A program made the translations under genes and the position numbers. The notes under the pieces were generated by a model. It made no database searches. It was given only the letters and a program-made list of their open reading frames with translations, and had not been told where the DNA came from. 64,000 nucleotides of DNA from Bacteroidales bacterium (GTDB taxonomy: Bacteria > Bacteroidota > Bacteroidia > Bacteroidales > JAQXIO01), in NCBI GenBank assembly GCA_029007825.1, contig JAQXIO010000038.1:18954-82953 (forward strand). The letters run 5' to 3'. This document shows positions 43,989-54,452 of the stretch, one piece after another. Positions within the stretch are counted from its first letter, which is position 1. Every line of letters begins with the position of its first letter.

Positions 43989-44972
43989 CTACACCTCTCT
44001 ATACATCAACTGATCGGCTAACGAACGCAAAGTCTCCAGACGCGCAGATTCGACAGACAATCCGGAGAGGGCAATACCGCCCTTCTTATAGTAATCGTTA
44101 ATTTTTTCCTCCAAAACGGACTTCAAATTCAAATTATTATAGACCGCAGTAACCGCATCTATTTTCTCTTTTTTTTCTTCATCCGTCTGGGCATCATTGG
44201 CCAGTTGTGCCAAAAGTACCTCTCGGTCTTTTCCCTGAGCCAACTCTAAAGCACTGATAAGGAGATATGTTTTCTTATTGCATAGTATATCCCCACCTGT
44301 CTTCTTCCCGAATTTTACCGTATCCGCATACACATCGAGCAAATCATCTTTCAACTGAAACGCCAGCCCTATATTAATACCATAATCATAAAGACCGGAA
44401 GCATCTTTTTCAGAAGCTCCCGCAATCAGTGCCCCTGTTTTGAGTGCACAACCCAAAAGCACGGCAGTTTTCAAACGAATCATCTCCAGATACTCCTTCT
44501 TCGACACATCCGTCCGATTCTCAAACTCCAGATCATATTGTTGTCCGGCACAGATTTCAGTTGCCGTGCTGGTAAAAAGATCCAATACAGGCTTCAAAGC
44601 ATGCGAAGGAGTTCGTAGCATATATTCATACGCTAATATTTGCAAAGCATCCCCCGACAATATTGCCGTATTTTCACTCCATTTTTTATGTACCGTTATT
44701 TTTCCACGCCTCAGATCAGACCGGTCCATCAAGTCATCGTGCAATAAAGTAAAATTATGGAAAAGCTCCAGCCCTATGGCCGGATCCAGCACATCAGACA
44801 ACTTCCCAGAAAAAATATCTGCGGCCATAAGAGTTAACGCCGGACGTATACGTTTTCCACCAAGCGACAATATATATTTTATAGGATCGAATAATTGCGG
44901 AGCCGGATAATCATAATTGATATTTTTAATTCTCTCGTCTATAACAGACAGAACATCTTCGAAACGCATCAT
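43989..44972 (-). CDS. Polyprenyl diphosphate synthase
   Basis: 327 aa from the ATG at 44972 (44969 also possible; the frame runs on to a TTG). Trans-prenyltransferase: first Asp-rich motif LLHDDLMD, RRGKITVHKKW, second Asp-rich motif FQLKDDLLDV, GGKRIRPAL. Makes an all-trans chain (e.g. quinone tail or C20-C40 precursor); chain length is not predictable here. Upstream of tatD, downstream of the tonB terminator. Confidence 0.93.
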   Translation of the reverse strand: MMRFEDVLSVIDERIKNINYDYPAPQLFDPIKYILSLGGKRIRPALTLMAADIFSGKLSDVLDPAIGLELFHNFTLLHDDLMDRSDLRRGKITVHKKWSENTAILSGDALQILAYEYMLRTPSHALKPVLDLFTSTATEICAGQQYDLEFENRTDVSKKEYLEMIRLKTAVLLGCALKTGALIAGASEKDASGLYDYGINIGLAFQLKDDLLDVYADTVKFGKKTGGDILCNKKTYLLISALELAQGKDREVLLAQLANDAQTDEEKKEKIDAVTAVYNNLNLKSVLEEKINDYYKKGGIALSGLSVESARLETLRSLADQLMYREV

Positions 44973-44997
44973 AAGCAATATGTCTTTAAAATAAAAA

Positions 44998-45021
44998 GAG
45001 GCTACTCGAGCAAGTAGCCTC
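44998..45021 (-). terminator. Rho-independent terminator after tonB
   Basis: 9-bp stem (GAGGCTACT/AGTAGCCTC) with a 6-base loop; minus-strand tail TTTTTATTTT. Confidence 0.85.
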
Positions 45022-45039
45022 CCATTCTGATATTTTAGA

Positions 45040-45732
45040 TTATTGTAAGCGGAATGTAATAGGCACCGTATATTTTACACGCACGGGCTTACCTCTCTGC
45101 TTTCCTGGTTTCCAGGGTGGCATCGAATTGATCACGCGCAAAGCCTCTTTATCCAGAGACGGGTCTACGCCGCGTATAACTTCCGCATCCACGATCTTGC
45201 CGTCTTTATTGATTACGAAAGTACAAATAACACGACCTTGTATTCCGTTTTCCTGTGCTATGCTCGGATACTTGATCGATTTTGCAAGATATTGCAACAA
45301 TCCGGCTTCACCTCCGTTCGGAAACTGGGGCATCTCTTCCACCACAGTAAAAATTTCCTGTGAAGACTCTTCCTCCTCTTCGATTACAGGCGGGGTATAA
45401 ACTTGAACCTGTGCCTGTTTCTGGTCATCTTCTGTCGTCAGAATCTCTTGCTGTTCCAAATTCGTATTATCGTCAACAACATTCAATACTTCCGTTACGA
45501 CCGGAGCTGGAGGAGGAGGAGGAGGGGGAGGGGGTGTATTCTCCTGACGTGTAATCTCTATTTCTTCCTCGGCAATCACATCTGCCACTCCTTGCACCTG
45601 CACTTTTTTAATATCGCGCGTACCCCATTCGAATGCTACGAACAACACCGACAGAGCTACCACGTAACCGATAAGCAGGAATAACGATTTCTTACTTTCC
45701 AAATCTGCTTTGGGCGACTTCTTTATTTCCAT
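45040..45732 (-). CDS. tonB: Energy transducer TonB
   Basis: 230 aa. N-terminal inner-membrane anchor (LFLLIGYVVALSVLFVAFEW, about 17-36), a proline run PPPPPPPPPAP and a Glu-rich spacer (IEEEEESSQEIF), and a C-terminal TonB domain (VVEEMPQFPNGGEAGL, NGIQGRVICTFVINKDG, VKYTVPITF). Links ExbB-ExbD proton energy to outer-membrane receptors; the exbB/exbD operon is 2 kb downstream on the same strand. -7 box TATTTTTG at 45770-45777. Confidence 0.94.
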   Translation of the reverse strand: MEIKKSPKADLESKKSLFLLIGYVVALSVLFVAFEWGTRDIKKVQVQGVADVIAEEEIEITRQENTPPPPPPPPPAPVVTEVLNVVDDNTNLEQQEILTTEDDQKQAQVQVYTPPVIEEEEESSQEIFTVVEEMPQFPNGGEAGLLQYLAKSIKYPSIAQENGIQGRVICTFVINKDGKIVDAEVIRGVDPSLDKEALRVINSMPPWKPGKQRGKPVRVKYTVPITFRLQ

Positions 45733-45769
45733 AGTATCTATTGAATATTATATTTTCCTCAGTTCGGCA

Positions 45770-45777
45770 AAAATACA
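45770..45777 (-). promoter_or_regulatory. -7 element (TATTTTTG) of tonB
   Basis: Perfect TAnnTTTG on the minus strand, 37 bases upstream of the tonB ATG. Confidence 0.45.
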
Positions 45778-45934
45778 ATTTTTTTCATTAACCAACCATA
45801 TTCCGGCGAAAATGTTCGTTTTTTTTTATCCCTTATACCATTTTCGGATTTCGCACGTTTTAAGATTATATGATAGTCGAAACAAGAACAACCGACTTCA
45901 TCTGACTAACGCGACAAAGACGAATTACTGAGAC

Positions 45935-46945
45935 ATGAAGATTTTCATCTCCTTACTGACATTTTTAATACCCGTTTCTCTATTTTCGCAAAACGGAGAT
46001 AATGTTTTCAACTTCTTACGCATAGCAACATCAACCAGGGCAGCAGCACTGGGAGGACATAATATTTCTCTTGTAGTGAACGATCCCAATATGATTTTTC
46101 ACAACCCGGCGCTTTTAGGTCCCGAGATGGATATGAGCATCGCCCTATCCTACTCCAACTATATCTCTGACATCAATATGGGTAGTGCCGTATTTACTAA
46201 AGCAATACACGACCGGGCGGCATGGGGAGCAGGGATTCAGTTTATGGGTTATGGCGATTTCAAACAAACGTTACCTGACAATACCGTAGTAGGCGATTTT
46301 TCAGCAAAAGACCTTGCGCTCGACGGCTTTTTCGCCTATGACCTGAGCGACCGTTGGCGGGGAGGAGTCACCGGAAAATTTATCTATTCGGCCTTTGAAA
46401 GTTATACATCCGTAGCTCTTGCCGTCGATCTGGGAGTAAGCTACTACAACCCCGACAAAGGATTTGCCGCAGCCATGACATTCAAAAATCTCGGAGGACA
46501 GTTAAAAGCGTACACGGACGAAAGGGTTAAAATTCCATGGGATATCCAGTTAGGAATAACGCAAAAGCTGGCTCATGCACCTTTTCGCCTCTCCATCACC
46601 ACCTTATATCTCAATAAATGGAAATTTGAATATATAGACGAAGCACAAACGGACGGTCAGGAAGACCGCATCGTAAAAGAAAAATTCGGACGTGTATTTT
46701 TCAATCACTTTATTTTTGGTCTCGACTTCGTTCCTTCTGAAAATTTCTGGCTCGGCATAGGATTCAATCCTAAAGTAAACGGAGACATGAAACGTACCAA
46801 CGGAGGCGGATTCGGCGGATTTACAGCAGGAGGCGGTATCAGTATCAAACGCTTCGACGTCGGATTCTCTTATCTCAACTATTATCCTTCAGCCGCCAGC
46901 TTTATGGTATCGCTCTCCGTATATATGGGACGCGATAGCTTTTAA
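45935..46945 (+). CDS. porQ: Type IX secretion system protein PorQ
   Basis: 336 aa with a signal peptide (MKIFISLLTFLIPVSLFS). An outer-membrane beta-barrel of the PorV/PorQ class: FNFLRIATSTRAAALGGHNI, VNDPNMIFHNPALLG, YSNYISDINMG, and closing YLNYYPSAASFMVSLSVYMG. PorQ works with PorU and PorV at the cell-surface sortase step that cuts and anchors T9SS cargo. The following genes are cmk-ispH-pfkA, and porQ next to cmk/ispH also occurs in Porphyromonas. Supports a functional T9SS in this organism. Confidence 0.92.
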   Translation: MKIFISLLTFLIPVSLFSQNGDNVFNFLRIATSTRAAALGGHNISLVVNDPNMIFHNPALLGPEMDMSIALSYSNYISDINMGSAVFTKAIHDRAAWGAGIQFMGYGDFKQTLPDNTVVGDFSAKDLALDGFFAYDLSDRWRGGVTGKFIYSAFESYTSVALAVDLGVSYYNPDKGFAAAMTFKNLGGQLKAYTDERVKIPWDIQLGITQKLAHAPFRLSITTLYLNKWKFEYIDEAQTDGQEDRIVKEKFGRVFFNHFIFGLDFVPSENFWLGIGFNPKVNGDMKRTNGGGFGGFTAGGGISIKRFDVGFSYLNYYPSAASFMVSLSVYMGRDSF

Positions 46946-47043
46946 ATTTTCTCTATACTTTTATTTACCCAAAAGATTTTGCGGTTTCACCGAACTTTAC
47001 GAAATTTGTGCATTAGAGAGGATTTATCTAATCTCTGATGTTT

Positions 47044-47736
47044 ATGGCAAAAAAAATAGTTATTGCGATTGACGGTCATTCCTCTTGCGGAAAGAGCACG
47101 ATGGCCAAAGAACTGGCTCAATCGATTGGTTATACATATATTGACACCGGAGCCATGTATCGCGCCGTAACGCTTTACGGTTTGGAAAAAGGCTATATAA
47201 AAGACGGGGAAATATGTGAAGAAGCATTGCGCAAAGATATTTCCAGCATCCATATAACATTTGAAAGAACAGCCGAAGGCAATCTCATAACCTTCCTTAA
47301 CGGTAAAAACGTAGAAAATAAAATCCGCACTATGGAAGTCTCGGACAATGTTAGCTTAGTCAGTAAGCTGAAATTCGTTCGTGAAGCCATGGTCGCCCAA
47401 CAACAGGAAATGGGCAGAAAAAAAGGTGTGGTGCTGGATGGCCGTGACATAGGCAGTGTAGTATTTCCCGACGCAGAATTGAAAGTATTCATTACCGCCA
47501 CCCCGGAAGTTCGTGCGGAAAGAAGAATGAAAGAACTTCTCGCAAAAGGTGAAAACGTTACGTTCGACCAGGTATTGAAAAATCTGCAGGAACGCGACCG
47601 TATCGATTCAACACGTAAGGAAAGCCCCCTGGTTATGGCACCCGATGCATTACTACTGGATAATTCCGGCCTCAGCAAAGAAGAACAACGGTGCTGGTTA
47701 TTGAACGAATTTTATAAAACAGCCGGATTAGAATGA
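47044..47736 (+). CDS. cmk: Cytidylate kinase
   Basis: 230 aa from the ATG at 47044 (47038 also possible). CMP/dCMP kinase: P-loop [22 protein letters not shown], the CMP-binding insert [35 protein letters not shown] and the LID segment [13 protein letters not shown]. Its TGA overlaps the ispH ATG by 4 bases (ATGA). Confidence 0.95.
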   Translation: MAKKIVIAIDGHSSCGKSTMAKELAQSIGYTYIDTGAMYRAVTLYGLEKGYIKDGEICEEALRKDISSIHITFERTAEGNLITFLNGKNVENKIRTMEVSDNVSLVSKLKFVREAMVAQQQEMGRKKGVVLDGRDIGSVVFPDAELKVFITATPEVRAERRMKELLAKGENVTFDQVLKNLQERDRIDSTRKESPLVMAPDALLLDNSGLSKEEQRCWLLNEFYKTAGLE

Positions 47737-48620
47737 AAAAAATAGTAGAGATTGATCGTGATTCCGGATTCTGCTTTGGTGTGGTAAACGCCATACAAAG
47801 AGCCGAAAAAGAGTTGCAGAAAGATCAGATTCTTTATTGTTTGGGCGATATTGTACACAATGCGCAAGAAATCAGCCGCCTCGAAAAAGCAGGATTAAAA
47901 ACAATCAATCACGAGCAATTTTCCCGGCTGAAAAACAAAAAAGTACTGCTCCGCGCGCACGGAGAACCTCCTTCGACATACTCCACAGCCGAACAGCATG
48001 GACTAAAAGTAGTCGATGCAACATGCCCTGTCGTATTGCAGCTACAAAAAAAGATCAAAAAAAAATATATGGAAGAAGGTCCCGGTTGCCAGATCGTAAT
48101 ATATGGTAAAAAGGGACATGCCGAAGTAAACGGATTAGTCGGACAGACCGAAGGAAATGCGATTGTCATCGAAAACGAAGACGATTTGGAAAAAATCGAT
48201 TTTTCGAAAAAAGTATGCCTTTTCTCCCAGACTACAAAATCGGTGGATGGCTTTCAGCACATTGTAAAAGAAATAGGAAACCGGATGAACGAACAGGCAG
48301 GATTTGAGTTCTTCGATACGATATGCCGGCAGGTTGCCAATCGTATTCCGCAGTTACTCCGTTTTGTTACGCAATACGATCTCGTTTTTTTTGTTGCAGG
48401 AGAAAAAAGTTCGAACGGAAAATTCCTTTACGAAGAATGTAAAAAAGCGAACTCCAACACCTATTTTATTTCACAATTCGAAGATATAGATATCTCCTTA
48501 TTACAATCGATCAACTCCATCGGTATATGTGGAGCAACCTCTACCCCGAAATGGCTGATGGTCGAAATAGCAGAAAAATTGAAAGAAATATTAGTCACCC
48601 ATACAGAAAACGAATTATGA
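47733..48620 (+). CDS. ispH: 4-hydroxy-3-methylbut-2-enyl diphosphate reductase (IspH/LytB)
   Basis: 295 aa [4Fe-4S] enzyme, last step of the MEP isoprenoid pathway. Cluster cysteines: C14 (GFCFGV), DATCPVV and [18 protein letters not shown] carries the conserved His-Glu. One more Cys in DTICRQ. Overlaps cmk and pfkA by ATGA at both ends. The MEP product could feed the prenyl synthase at 44 kb. Confidence 0.96.
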   Translation: MKKIVEIDRDSGFCFGVVNAIQRAEKELQKDQILYCLGDIVHNAQEISRLEKAGLKTINHEQFSRLKNKKVLLRAHGEPPSTYSTAEQHGLKVVDATCPVVLQLQKKIKKKYMEEGPGCQIVIYGKKGHAEVNGLVGQTEGNAIVIENEDDLEKIDFSKKVCLFSQTTKSVDGFQHIVKEIGNRMNEQAGFEFFDTICRQVANRIPQLLRFVTQYDLVFFVAGEKSSNGKFLYEECKKANSNTYFISQFEDIDISLLQSINSIGICGATSTPKWLMVEIAEKLKEILVTHTENEL

Positions 48621-49597
48621 ACACAATTAAATGTATAGGAATTCTGACCTCGGGCGGCGACGCTCCGGGAATGAATGCGGCAATCCGCGCGGTCACTCGT
48701 ACAGCCATTTATAACGGCATGGGAGTAAAAGGTATCTACAGAGGCTACAAAGGTTTGATTACTGGCGAGATAGAGACCTTCAAAACTCAAAATGTAAGTA
48801 ATATTATCCAGATGGGAGGCACAATATTGAAAACAGCAAGAAGTGCCGAATTCATGACACCCGAAGGCCGCAAACAGGCATACGATAAACTGCAGGAAGA
48901 AGGAATCGACGCTTTAGTTACGATAGGCGGAGACGGAACGCTTACCGGAGCACGTATTTTTGCTCAGGAATTCAATTTTCCCATCGTAGGGATCCCGGGT
49001 ACGATCGACAACGATCTTTCCGGAACCGATACAACAATCGGCTACGACACGGCATTGAATACCATAATGCAGGCAGTCGATAAAATCAGGGACACCGCAT
49101 CCTCGCACGAACGTCTTTTCTTTATTGAAGTTATGGGACGCGATGCCGGTTTCCTTGCTCTGAACGGAGCGATAGCTTCAGGAGCCGAAGCCGCCGTAAT
49201 TCCGGAAGTGGAAATTGAAAAAAACAGCATATGGGAAACCATCCAGAACGGATTCAGAAAATCGAAGAACAGTAGTATCGTATTGGTAGCAGAAAGTGAA
49301 CTGACTGGCGGCGCCATGGGAATCGCAGAACGGGTAAAAGCCAATTTCCCGCAGTTCGATGTTCGTGTCACTATACTGGGACATGTACAACGCGGAGGCT
49401 CCCCGACCGCAATCGACCGTATTATTGCCAGCCGTATGGGAGAAGCCTCTATCAACGCATTGCTCGAAGATCAAAGAAACGTAATGATCGGGCTCCAGAA
49501 CGAGCAAATCGTTTACGTTCCGTTCTCGAAAGCCATCAAAAAAGACAAACCCATAAATAAAGACCTGATGGAGACATTGAGAATCCTCTCCATCTGA
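48617..49597 (+). CDS. pfkA: 6-phosphofructokinase
   Basis: 326 aa from ATG 48617, within the ispH stop (ATGA). The frame remains open upstream to 48527, but the true N-terminus is [26 protein letters not shown] motifs: [22 protein letters not shown] (catalytic Asp), [22 protein letters not shown] and [13 protein letters not shown]. Length normal for bacterial PfkA. Third gene of the overlap-coupled cmk-ispH-pfkA unit. Confidence 0.96.
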   Translation: MNTIKCIGILTSGGDAPGMNAAIRAVTRTAIYNGMGVKGIYRGYKGLITGEIETFKTQNVSNIIQMGGTILKTARSAEFMTPEGRKQAYDKLQEEGIDALVTIGGDGTLTGARIFAQEFNFPIVGIPGTIDNDLSGTDTTIGYDTALNTIMQAVDKIRDTASSHERLFFIEVMGRDAGFLALNGAIASGAEAAVIPEVEIEKNSIWETIQNGFRKSKNSSIVLVAESELTGGAMGIAERVKANFPQFDVRVTILGHVQRGGSPTAIDRIIASRMGEASINALLEDQRNVMIGLQNEQIVYVPFSKAIKKDKPINKDLMETLRILSI

Positions 49598-49627
49598 CAA
49601 AAGACATCAGGATTCTTTTTGAATCGG

Positions 49628-49663
49628 AAAAAGGGAGAATACAAACACGTATTCTCCCTTTTT
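49628..49663 (+). terminator. Rho-independent terminator after pfkA
   Basis: 15-bp perfect stem (left arm AAAAAGGGAGAATAC) with a 6-base loop, ending in TTTTT. Confidence 0.92.
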
Positions 49664-49678
49664 ATCTCAATATAAAAC

Positions 49679-49710
49679 AAAAAGAGGATAATCCGAAGAA
49701 TACCCTCTTT
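49679..49710 (-). terminator. Terminator of the purB-rluB-asnS unit
   Basis: AAAGAGG/CCTCTTT with a loop of about 16 bases; minus-strand tail TTTTTGTTTTATA. Confidence 0.65.
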
Positions 49711-49741
49711 CTCACTCTATTAAATAAAGATCTATCAGTTA

Positions 49742-51139
49742 TCAGAAATCTGCATTATTCGGTGTACGCGGGAAAGGTATCACATCCCGTATATTTTGCA
49801 TGCCTGTAACGAAAAGAATCAGACGTTCGAATCCAAGTCCGAAACCGGAATGCGGAGCCGTACCGAACTTACGTGTTTCAAGATACCACCAGATAGTCTC
49901 TGCACACATTCCCAGCTCCTCTACCCGTGCCATCAGCTTCTCATAATTTTCCTCACGCTGCGATCCTCCGATAATCTCTCCGATTTTCGGGAAAAGCACA
50001 TCCATTGCACGCACCGTCTTGCCATCCTCATTCTGCTTCATATAAAAAGACTTGATCTCTTTCGGATAATCCGTCAGGATAACAGGACGTTTAAAATGTT
50101 TTTCTACCAGATAACGTTCATGTTCCGATTGCAGGTCAGTACCCCAGTCGACAGGGAATTCAAACTTCTCACCCGAAGCCTTAAGAATCTCCACACCCTC
50201 CGTATAAGTCAGTCGCACAAAATCATTCTCGGCTACAAAACGCAAACGATCTATCAGCTCTTCGTCATACATCTTCTGGAGAAACTCAAGATCATCGTAA
50301 CAATTCTCCAAGGCATAACGGATAAGATATTTCAGAAAATCCTCCGCCAGATCCATATTCTCCTTTATCTCGTTAAACGCTACCTCAGGCTCTATCATCC
50401 AGAATTCGGCAAGGTGGCGCGGCGTATTGGAATTTTCAGCACGGAACGTAGGCCCGAACGTATAGGTAGCACCCAATGCCAGAGCACCTAATTCAGCCTC
50501 CAACTGACCCGAAACGGTCAAGTTTGCCTGACGTCCGAAAAAGTCCTCTTTATAATCAACATCGCCCTCTTTCGTATGCGGCACCTCCTTCATAGGAAGC
50601 GTCGTCACCTGGAACATTGCGCCGGCACCCTCACAATCGGAAGCCGTAATAATCGGAGAATGAAAATAATAGAAACCCCGGTCATTGAAATATTTATGTA
50701 TGGCATACGCCATATGATGACGCACACGAAGCACAGCCCCGAACGTATTTGTTCTCGGGCGTAAATGTGCAATCTCACGAAGAAACTCGAGAGAATGTCC
50801 CTTCTTTTGTAAAGGATAGCTTAAAGGATCAGCAGAACCGTATATCTCGATCTCCTCGGCCTGGATTTCGGCAATCTGCCCTTTACCCTGCGATTCGACC
50901 AGTAAACCGTTAACGCTGATACAAGCTCCGGTAGTTATAGGTTTGAGAAAATCCTCCCCGAACTTCTCTATATCGATTACAATCTGGATATTATGAATTG
51001 TACTCCCGTCATTCAAAGCCACAAAACTTATGGCCTTGTTTCCACGCCGGGTACGCACCCACCCCTTTACATTTACTTTTGAATCGAAAACAGGCGACTT
51101 CAAAAGTTCCGCAATTTTCGTCCTGCTTAATGTTTCCAT
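49742..51139 (-). CDS. asnS: Asparaginyl-tRNA synthetase
   Basis: 465 aa class IIb aminoacyl-tRNA synthetase. N-terminal OB fold ([19 protein letters not shown]); motif 2 [21 protein letters not shown]; motif 3 [21 protein letters not shown]. Ends PRTPNNADF, as AsnS normally does; AspS differs. Third gene of a run with the pseudouridine synthase (27 bases upstream) and purB. Confidence 0.96.
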   Translation of the reverse strand: METLSRTKIAELLKSPVFDSKVNVKGWVRTRRGNKAISFVALNDGSTIHNIQIVIDIEKFGEDFLKPITTGACISVNGLLVESQGKGQIAEIQAEEIEIYGSADPLSYPLQKKGHSLEFLREIAHLRPRTNTFGAVLRVRHHMAYAIHKYFNDRGFYYFHSPIITASDCEGAGAMFQVTTLPMKEVPHTKEGDVDYKEDFFGRQANLTVSGQLEAELGALALGATYTFGPTFRAENSNTPRHLAEFWMIEPEVAFNEIKENMDLAEDFLKYLIRYALENCYDDLEFLQKMYDEELIDRLRFVAENDFVRLTYTEGVEILKASGEKFEFPVDWGTDLQSEHERYLVEKHFKRPVILTDYPKEIKSFYMKQNEDGKTVRAMDVLFPKIGEIIGGSQREENYEKLMARVEELGMCAETIWWYLETRKFGTAPHSGFGLGFERLILFVTGMQNIRDVIPFPRTPNNADF

Positions 51140-51165
51140 ATCTTGCTTAATTCTGTGTATAATTC

Positions 51166-52557
51166 TTATTCGTATGAACCCATACGCAACATAGTCACCT
51201 CCTTCTCATCCAGATATCTCCAACGTCCGCGCGGCAGGTTCTTTTTCGTTAAGCCGGCAAAATAAACGCGATCCAGCTTAACCACCCGGTAACCCAGCGA
51301 TTCGAAAATACGGCGCACGACCCTGTTCTTCCCTGAATGAATCTCTATGCCTACCTGTGATTTATCCTCTTCCGTCACATAGCTGATGGCATCTGCATGT
51401 ATTTCGCCGTCCTCGAGCTCGATACCGTCGGCAATCTTCTGCATATCCTCCATCGTTACATTCTTATCCAACCAAACCTGATAAATCTTCTTTTTATTAT
51501 ATTTAGGATGCGACAACTTAGAAGCCATCTCTCCATCGTTCGTAAGCAACAACACGCCAGTCGTATTCCTGTCTAAACGCCCGATCGGATAGATCCGTTC
51601 CGAACAGGCATTTCTCACCAAATCCATCACCGTAAGGCGCCCCTGCGGATCATCCGACGTAGTAACACAGTTCTTAGGCTTGTTCAAAAGCACATAAACC
51701 TTACTCTCGAGCGTCACAGGCTCGTTATGGAATGTCACTTTATCCGAACGCAGCACCTTCCGGCCAAGCTCGGTAACCACCTCACCGTTCACACTTACGA
51801 CACCCGCCTGAATATATTCATCGGCCTCCCTACGGGAACAAACGCCTGAATTTGCAAGATACTTATTCAAGCGGATAGGCTCGTTAGGATCGGCAACCTC
51901 CTCCTTATACTTCAACTGTTTCTGATATCCGTATTTGGCATTCGGATTATAATCGTCCGTACGGGGACGAAAAGGACGCCGGCTATCGCCCTGCATCCGG
52001 TTTCCGTATGAAGGACGTTGATTATTATTATCGTAATTTCTGTTATAGGAACGGTCGCCCTGAGGACGTCCGTAAGATGGACGGTCACCGTAAGGCCTCT
52101 GTTGTCCGTAACCACCCTCCCGGTTGTAAGGACGATCATACCCTTCCCGATTATTGCCGTACGATGGACGGTCATTATTCCCCTCACGTCCTCCGTAAGA
52201 AGGACGGTTAAAATTAGGGCGGTCGCCATAAGGCTGGCGCTGACCATAATTATTACCTTCGCGGTTACCGTATGACGGACGCTCTCCGTACGGCGCACGC
52301 GGACGGTTTTCTCTGAACGGAGATGCGGGACGCTCTCTTTCGAAAGACTCGCTCCTACCTCTGTTACCAAACGGATTCCTGCCCTGCTCATTACGGTTAT
52401 CATACGAGGGACGGGGTTCACGTTGGAAAGACTCACGGCTGCTGTACGCCGGTTTTCTTTCCCCTTCGCCGTTTGCACCGTTATTATCATCACGATAATC
52501 TGTTTTTGTGCGGCCTGCTCCAATTCGTGGACGACGACCTTCTCTCTCACTAGCCAT
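51166..52557 (-). CDS. rluB: RluB-type pseudouridine synthase with long Arg/Gly/Tyr-rich N-terminal tail
   Basis: 463 aa from the ATG at 52557 (a GTG 13 codons up is unlikely). The C-terminal 245 residues are a normal RsuA/RluB enzyme: S4 RNA-binding domain ([20 protein letters not shown]) and pseudouridine synthase core with the catalytic Asp in GRLDRNTTG. The first about 210 residues are low-complexity, with repeats such as [17 protein letters not shown] and RPYGDRPSY, rich in Arg, Gly, Tyr, Asn and Pro, and so intrinsically disordered. Similar tails occur on Bacteroidota rRNA-modifying enzymes; they could bind RNA or drive condensation (inference). Confidence 0.92.
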   Translation of the reverse strand: MASEREGRRPRIGAGRTKTDYRDDNNGANGEGERKPAYSSRESFQREPRPSYDNRNEQGRNPFGNRGRSESFERERPASPFRENRPRAPYGERPSYGNREGNNYGQRQPYGDRPNFNRPSYGGREGNNDRPSYGNNREGYDRPYNREGGYGQQRPYGDRPSYGRPQGDRSYNRNYDNNNQRPSYGNRMQGDSRRPFRPRTDDYNPNAKYGYQKQLKYKEEVADPNEPIRLNKYLANSGVCSRREADEYIQAGVVSVNGEVVTELGRKVLRSDKVTFHNEPVTLESKVYVLLNKPKNCVTTSDDPQGRLTVMDLVRNACSERIYPIGRLDRNTTGVLLLTNDGEMASKLSHPKYNKKKIYQVWLDKNVTMEDMQKIADGIELEDGEIHADAISYVTEEDKSQVGIEIHSGKNRVVRRIFESLGYRVVKLDRVYFAGLTKKNLPRGRWRYLDEKEVTMLRMGSYE

Positions 52558-52608
52558 TTTCTTCAATTTATTATTGGTTAAACTATGCAGCCTCACGGCT
52601 ACAACAAA

Positions 52609-53955
52609 TTATATTCCCGTATAGTTGTGCGGGGTTATTGACTTTAATTCTTCTTTTACACGATCGCTAACCTGCAACGTTTCGATAAATGCAGCGATCG
52701 ACGCCTCCGAAATTCCCTCGTTCGTACGCGTCAGCGCCTTCAACGCCTCATACGGTTTAGGGTATCCCTCCCTGCGCAATATCGTCTGGATGCCCTCGGC
52801 AACCACGGCCCAGCAGTTATCCAGATCTCTGGCCAAAGCGTCGGGATTGATTAACAACTTTCCTAAGCCTTTCAGGCTGCTCTCGATAGCAATTACAATA
52901 TGAGCCACAGGCACACCAACATTCCGCAACACGGTAGAATCCGTTAAATCCCGTTGCAAACGCGATACCGGCAACTTACCCGAAAGATGTTCCAGCAATG
53001 CATTTGCCACACCCAGATTACCTTCCGCATTCTCGAAATCAATAGGATTCACCTTATGAGGCATTGCCGAAGAACCGACCTCGCCGGCCTTTATTTTCTG
53101 TTTAAAATATTCCATGGAAATATACTGCCAGAAATCCCTGTTCATATCGATCATAATCGTATTGATACGCTTAAGCCCGTCGAACAATGCGGCGAAATTA
53201 TCATAATTAGATATCTGGGTCGTCCATGCTTCACGCTGCAAACCTAAATTTTCAGACACGAACTTATTTCCGAAACTACGCCACTCTATTGACGGATAAG
53301 CAACATGATGCGCATTGAAATTCCCCGTTGCTCCGCCGAATTTTGCCGAAACAGGAATACTCTTCAACAAAGCAAGCTGTTGTTCCAGACGGTAAACGAA
53401 AACCATCAGTTCTTTTCCTAAACGCGTCGGCGAGGCAGGCTGACCGTGCGTTTTGGCAAGCATCGGCACCGTCATCCACTGTTCGGCATAGCCCTTCAAC
53501 GTATCGATCAAACGGCCAATCAACGGATAATAAACGTCATTCAATGCATCTTTTACACTGAGAGGAACCGAAGTATTATTGATATCCTGCGAAGTAAGTC
53601 CAAAATGAATAAACTCCTTATACTTTTCAAGTCCCAGACGGTCGAAAGCCTCTTTCACGAAATATTCGACAGCTTTCACATCATGGTTGGTAGTCGCCTC
53701 GATCTCCTTGATACGGGCTGCATCTTCAATCGAAAAATCTTTATAAACATTTCTCAGGGCATCGAAAAGCGGCCGATTGCCTACCCCCTTCAACTGAGGC
53801 AAAGGTAATTCGCACAATGCGATAAAATACTCTATTTCAACTCGCACCCTGTATTTAATGAGCGCATACTCCGAAAAATAGCCGGATAATACATCGGTCT
53901 TTCCTCTATACCTTCCATCTACGGGAGAGAGGGCTGTTAGCGGTTGTAGCTCCAT
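52609..53955 (-). CDS. purB: Adenylosuccinate lyase
   Basis: 448 aa fumarase/aspartase-superfamily enzyme acting twice in purine synthesis. Motifs: ATTNHDVKAVEYFV, TSQDINNTS (catalytic His region FGLTSQD), MLAKTHGQPASPTRLG and the superfamily signature SSAMPHKVNPIDFEN. Length normal. Starts the purB-rluB-asnS run, 51 bases ahead of the rluB ATG. Confidence 0.95.
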   Translation of the reverse strand: MELQPLTALSPVDGRYRGKTDVLSGYFSEYALIKYRVRVEIEYFIALCELPLPQLKGVGNRPLFDALRNVYKDFSIEDAARIKEIEATTNHDVKAVEYFVKEAFDRLGLEKYKEFIHFGLTSQDINNTSVPLSVKDALNDVYYPLIGRLIDTLKGYAEQWMTVPMLAKTHGQPASPTRLGKELMVFVYRLEQQLALLKSIPVSAKFGGATGNFNAHHVAYPSIEWRSFGNKFVSENLGLQREAWTTQISNYDNFAALFDGLKRINTIMIDMNRDFWQYISMEYFKQKIKAGEVGSSAMPHKVNPIDFENAEGNLGVANALLEHLSGKLPVSRLQRDLTDSTVLRNVGVPVAHIVIAIESSLKGLGKLLINPDALARDLDNCWAVVAEGIQTILRREGYPKPYEALKALTRTNEGISEASIAAFIETLQVSDRVKEELKSITPHNYTGI

Positions 53956-54060
53956 AACTGATTTCTGTCTTTCTATATACGTAAATAGGAATACAAAGTT
54001 AGTGATAAAATCGGCTTAATCACTCATCCTTTATTTTTTTTGAACTTTTCCATTAAATAT

Positions 54061-54091
54061 TTTGGAGAATTAGGAAAATCACCTACCTTTG
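54061..54091 (+). promoter_or_regulatory. Promoter of the tRNA-Val pair
   Basis: TTTG (54061-54064), 19 bases, then TACCTTTG (54084-54091), an exact Bacteroidota housekeeping promoter; about 100 bases of leader precede the first tRNA. Confidence 0.75.
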
Positions 54092-54195
54092 CAACACATT
54101 TGAAAACAACAGACGGATGCAAAACTTTCGGTTTACAAACCGGAAATTCCGTAAATAGTTCTCTTTCATGCTTTAATGTTTACCGATCATGTATC

Positions 54196-54270
54196 GGGCG
54201 TTTAGCTCAGCTGGTTCAGAGCATCTGCCTTACAAGCAGAGGGTCGGCGGTTCGAATCCGTCAACGCCCA
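54196..54270 (+). tRNA. tRNA-Val (TAC), copy 1
   Basis: 75 nt cloverleaf GGGCGTT...AACGCCCA with anticodon loop CTTACAA (anticodon TAC) and T arm GGCGGTTCGAATCCGTC. CCA is not encoded. Confidence 0.96.
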
Positions 54271-54293
54271 CAAAATTTATCCGATCATGCATC

Positions 54294-54368
54294 GGGCGTT
54301 TAGCTCAGCTGGTTCAGAGCATCTGCCTTACAAGCAGAGGGTCGGCGGTTCGAATCCGTCAACGCCCA
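54294..54368 (+). tRNA. tRNA-Val (TAC), copy 2
   Basis: Identical in sequence to the copy at 54196-54270, 98 bases downstream; the spacers also match over CCGATCATG-ATCGGGCG, so this is a tandem duplication. Confidence 0.96.
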
Positions 54369-54414
54369 CAGAATAGTAAAATCCTAAAAAGACAGGAGAA
54401 ACCGATAAAAAAAC

Positions 54415-54452
54415 AAAAAGTCTGTTAGTCATTAGATTAACAGACTTTTTTT
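54415..54452 (+). terminator. Terminator after the tRNA-Val pair
   Basis: Stem AAAAAGTCTGTTA/TAACAGACTTTTT, 10-base loop, then TTATTCTG. Confidence 0.85.

Noticed and set aside
51912..52550. 212-codon open frame on the minus strand inside the rluB tail
   Set aside because: It is the alternate phase of the Arg/Gly/Tyr repeats in rluB; low-complexity DNA keeps other frames open by composition.
54196..54368. Direct repeat with 98-bp period
   Set aside because: Explained as two tandem tRNA-Val genes, not a CRISPR array or mobile element.
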